Source: Nitrospirota bacterium
GTDB taxonomy: Bacteria; Nitrospirota; UBA9217
DNA length: 6,173 nucleotides
Direction: 5' to 3'
Assembly: GCA_017885365.1 (NCBI GenBank)
Contig: JAFNGD010000294.1
Coordinates: 1-6,173, forward strand
The notes beneath the pieces were generated by a model. The model saw only the letters and a list, made by a program, of their open reading frames with translations, was not told where the DNA came from and made no database searches. How positions within the stretch are numbered: the stretch's first letter is position 1; every line of letters begins with the position of its first letter. This document shows positions 5,809-6,173 of the stretch, one piece after another. The translations under genes were made by a program, and so were the position numbers.

Positions 5809-6173
5809 ATGGACAGAAAATCGCTCCTGACCGCCGCGCTCTTCTTTTTCCTCGCCGGCTGCGCGACGCAGCCGGATCTCGTGAAGCTCCGGAACGAGAT
5901 GAACGACCTTCGCACCGAAGTGCGTTCGGAGATCAATGACGTGAAGGGCCGCGTGCCGGACCTGTCGGGCATCGAGAAGCGGCAGGACCAACTGTCGGCG
6001 GATGTCAAGGCGACCTCGGACCTCCAGAAGTCTGTTGCCGATCAGGGCGCCCGGTTCGATCAGCTCGTAGCGGATCTCCAGATCATGCAGGGGAAGCTTG
6101 AGGAGAACAATTTCCGCATGAAGGAGCTGGCGCAGAAGCTGGACGATAAGGCGTACCGGCTCTCGGAGCTCAC
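5809..6173 (+). CDS. cpoB: CpoB/YbgF-like coiled-coil lipoprotein, N-terminal part (cut by window edge)
   Basis: About 121 codons are visible and remain open to the window end. The start is MDRKSLLTAALFFFLAGCATQ, a lipoprotein signal peptide with a good LAGC lipobox (Cys18). The rest (about 22-121) is charged and heptad-like, with LVKLRNEMNDLRTEV, IEKRQDQLSADVKA and LQIMQGKLEENNFRMKEL, indicating a coiled coil. A lipoprotein or secreted coiled coil followed by TPR repeats directly after pal is the typical arrangement of CpoB (YbgF); the TPR part would lie beyond the window, so the name rests on position and the coiled coil. In E. coli CpoB is a soluble periplasmic protein, whereas this one should be membrane-anchored. 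AGGAAGG (5791-5797) is 11 nt before the ATG, and CAGGG (5801-5805) is very close to it, so the SD is not ideal. A strong terminator lies between it and pal. Confidence 0.75.
   Translation, partial: MDRKSLLTAALFFFLAGCATQPDLVKLRNEMNDLRTEVRSEINDVKGRVPDLSGIEKRQDQLSADVKATSDLQKSVADQGARFDQLVADLQIMQGKLEENNFRMKELAQKLDDKAYRLSEL

Overview
The window is a piece of a Gram-negative Tol-Pal (outer-membrane constriction and integrity) gene cluster from a GC-rich bacterium. In order it holds the 3' end of tolR, a short tolA/TonB-like energy transducer, tolB, an unrecognised conserved-looking small protein, a DUF255/YyaL-type thioredoxin-fold protein, pal, and the 5' part of a cpoB (ybgF)-like lipoprotein gene. 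All genes are on the + strand. The periplasmic TolB, the Pal lipoprotein and the TonB-C-type transducer require a two-membrane envelope. The GNCDERG form of the Pal peptidoglycan motif, a Pal with two extra C-terminal cysteines, and a lipoprotein CpoB suggest to me a Nitrospirota or Desulfobacterota ('Deltaproteobacteria') type of organism. That placement is from memory of those families and is not proven here.

Layout. 1-84: end of tolR, whose stop overlaps the tolA start (ATGA). 81-827: tolA. 828-992: a 165-bp gap with lower GC, no clear promoter and one tiny ORF that runs into the tolB start. 993-2282: tolB, full length, with a signal peptide and a six-blade propeller. 2283-2397: a gap with an isolated perfect TATAAT and, at its end, a strong Shine-Dalgarno. 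2398-2844: a 148-aa protein of unknown function. 2845-2970: a low-complexity, repeat-like intergenic segment that appears to supply the ribosome binding site of the next gene. 2977-4926: the DUF255 protein (649 aa). 4927-5123: a probable terminator, a good sigma70-type promoter with an upstream A-tract, an 8-bp inverted repeat at the predicted transcription start, and a perfect SD. 5124-5726: pal. 5733-5779: a strong intrinsic terminator. 5809-6173: the start of the cpoB-like gene, cut by the window edge.

How the genes work together. TolR (with TolQ, presumably just upstream) uses the proton motive force to drive TolA across the periplasm. TolA acts on TolB and Pal, and Pal anchors the outer membrane to peptidoglycan. 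CpoB modulates TolA and coordinates peptidoglycan synthesis in E. coli. The two genes between tolB and pal have no known Tol role, and the DUF255 protein lacks a signal peptide, so it should be cytoplasmic. The signals seen suggest pal is transcribed from its own promoter rather than only by read-through from tolB.

I see no CRISPR array, transposase, tRNA, rRNA or obvious new defence system. The most interesting items are regulatory or structural: the pal promoter with its repeated GGATGC motifs, the repeat-derived segment ahead of the DUF255 gene, and the unusual gene order.
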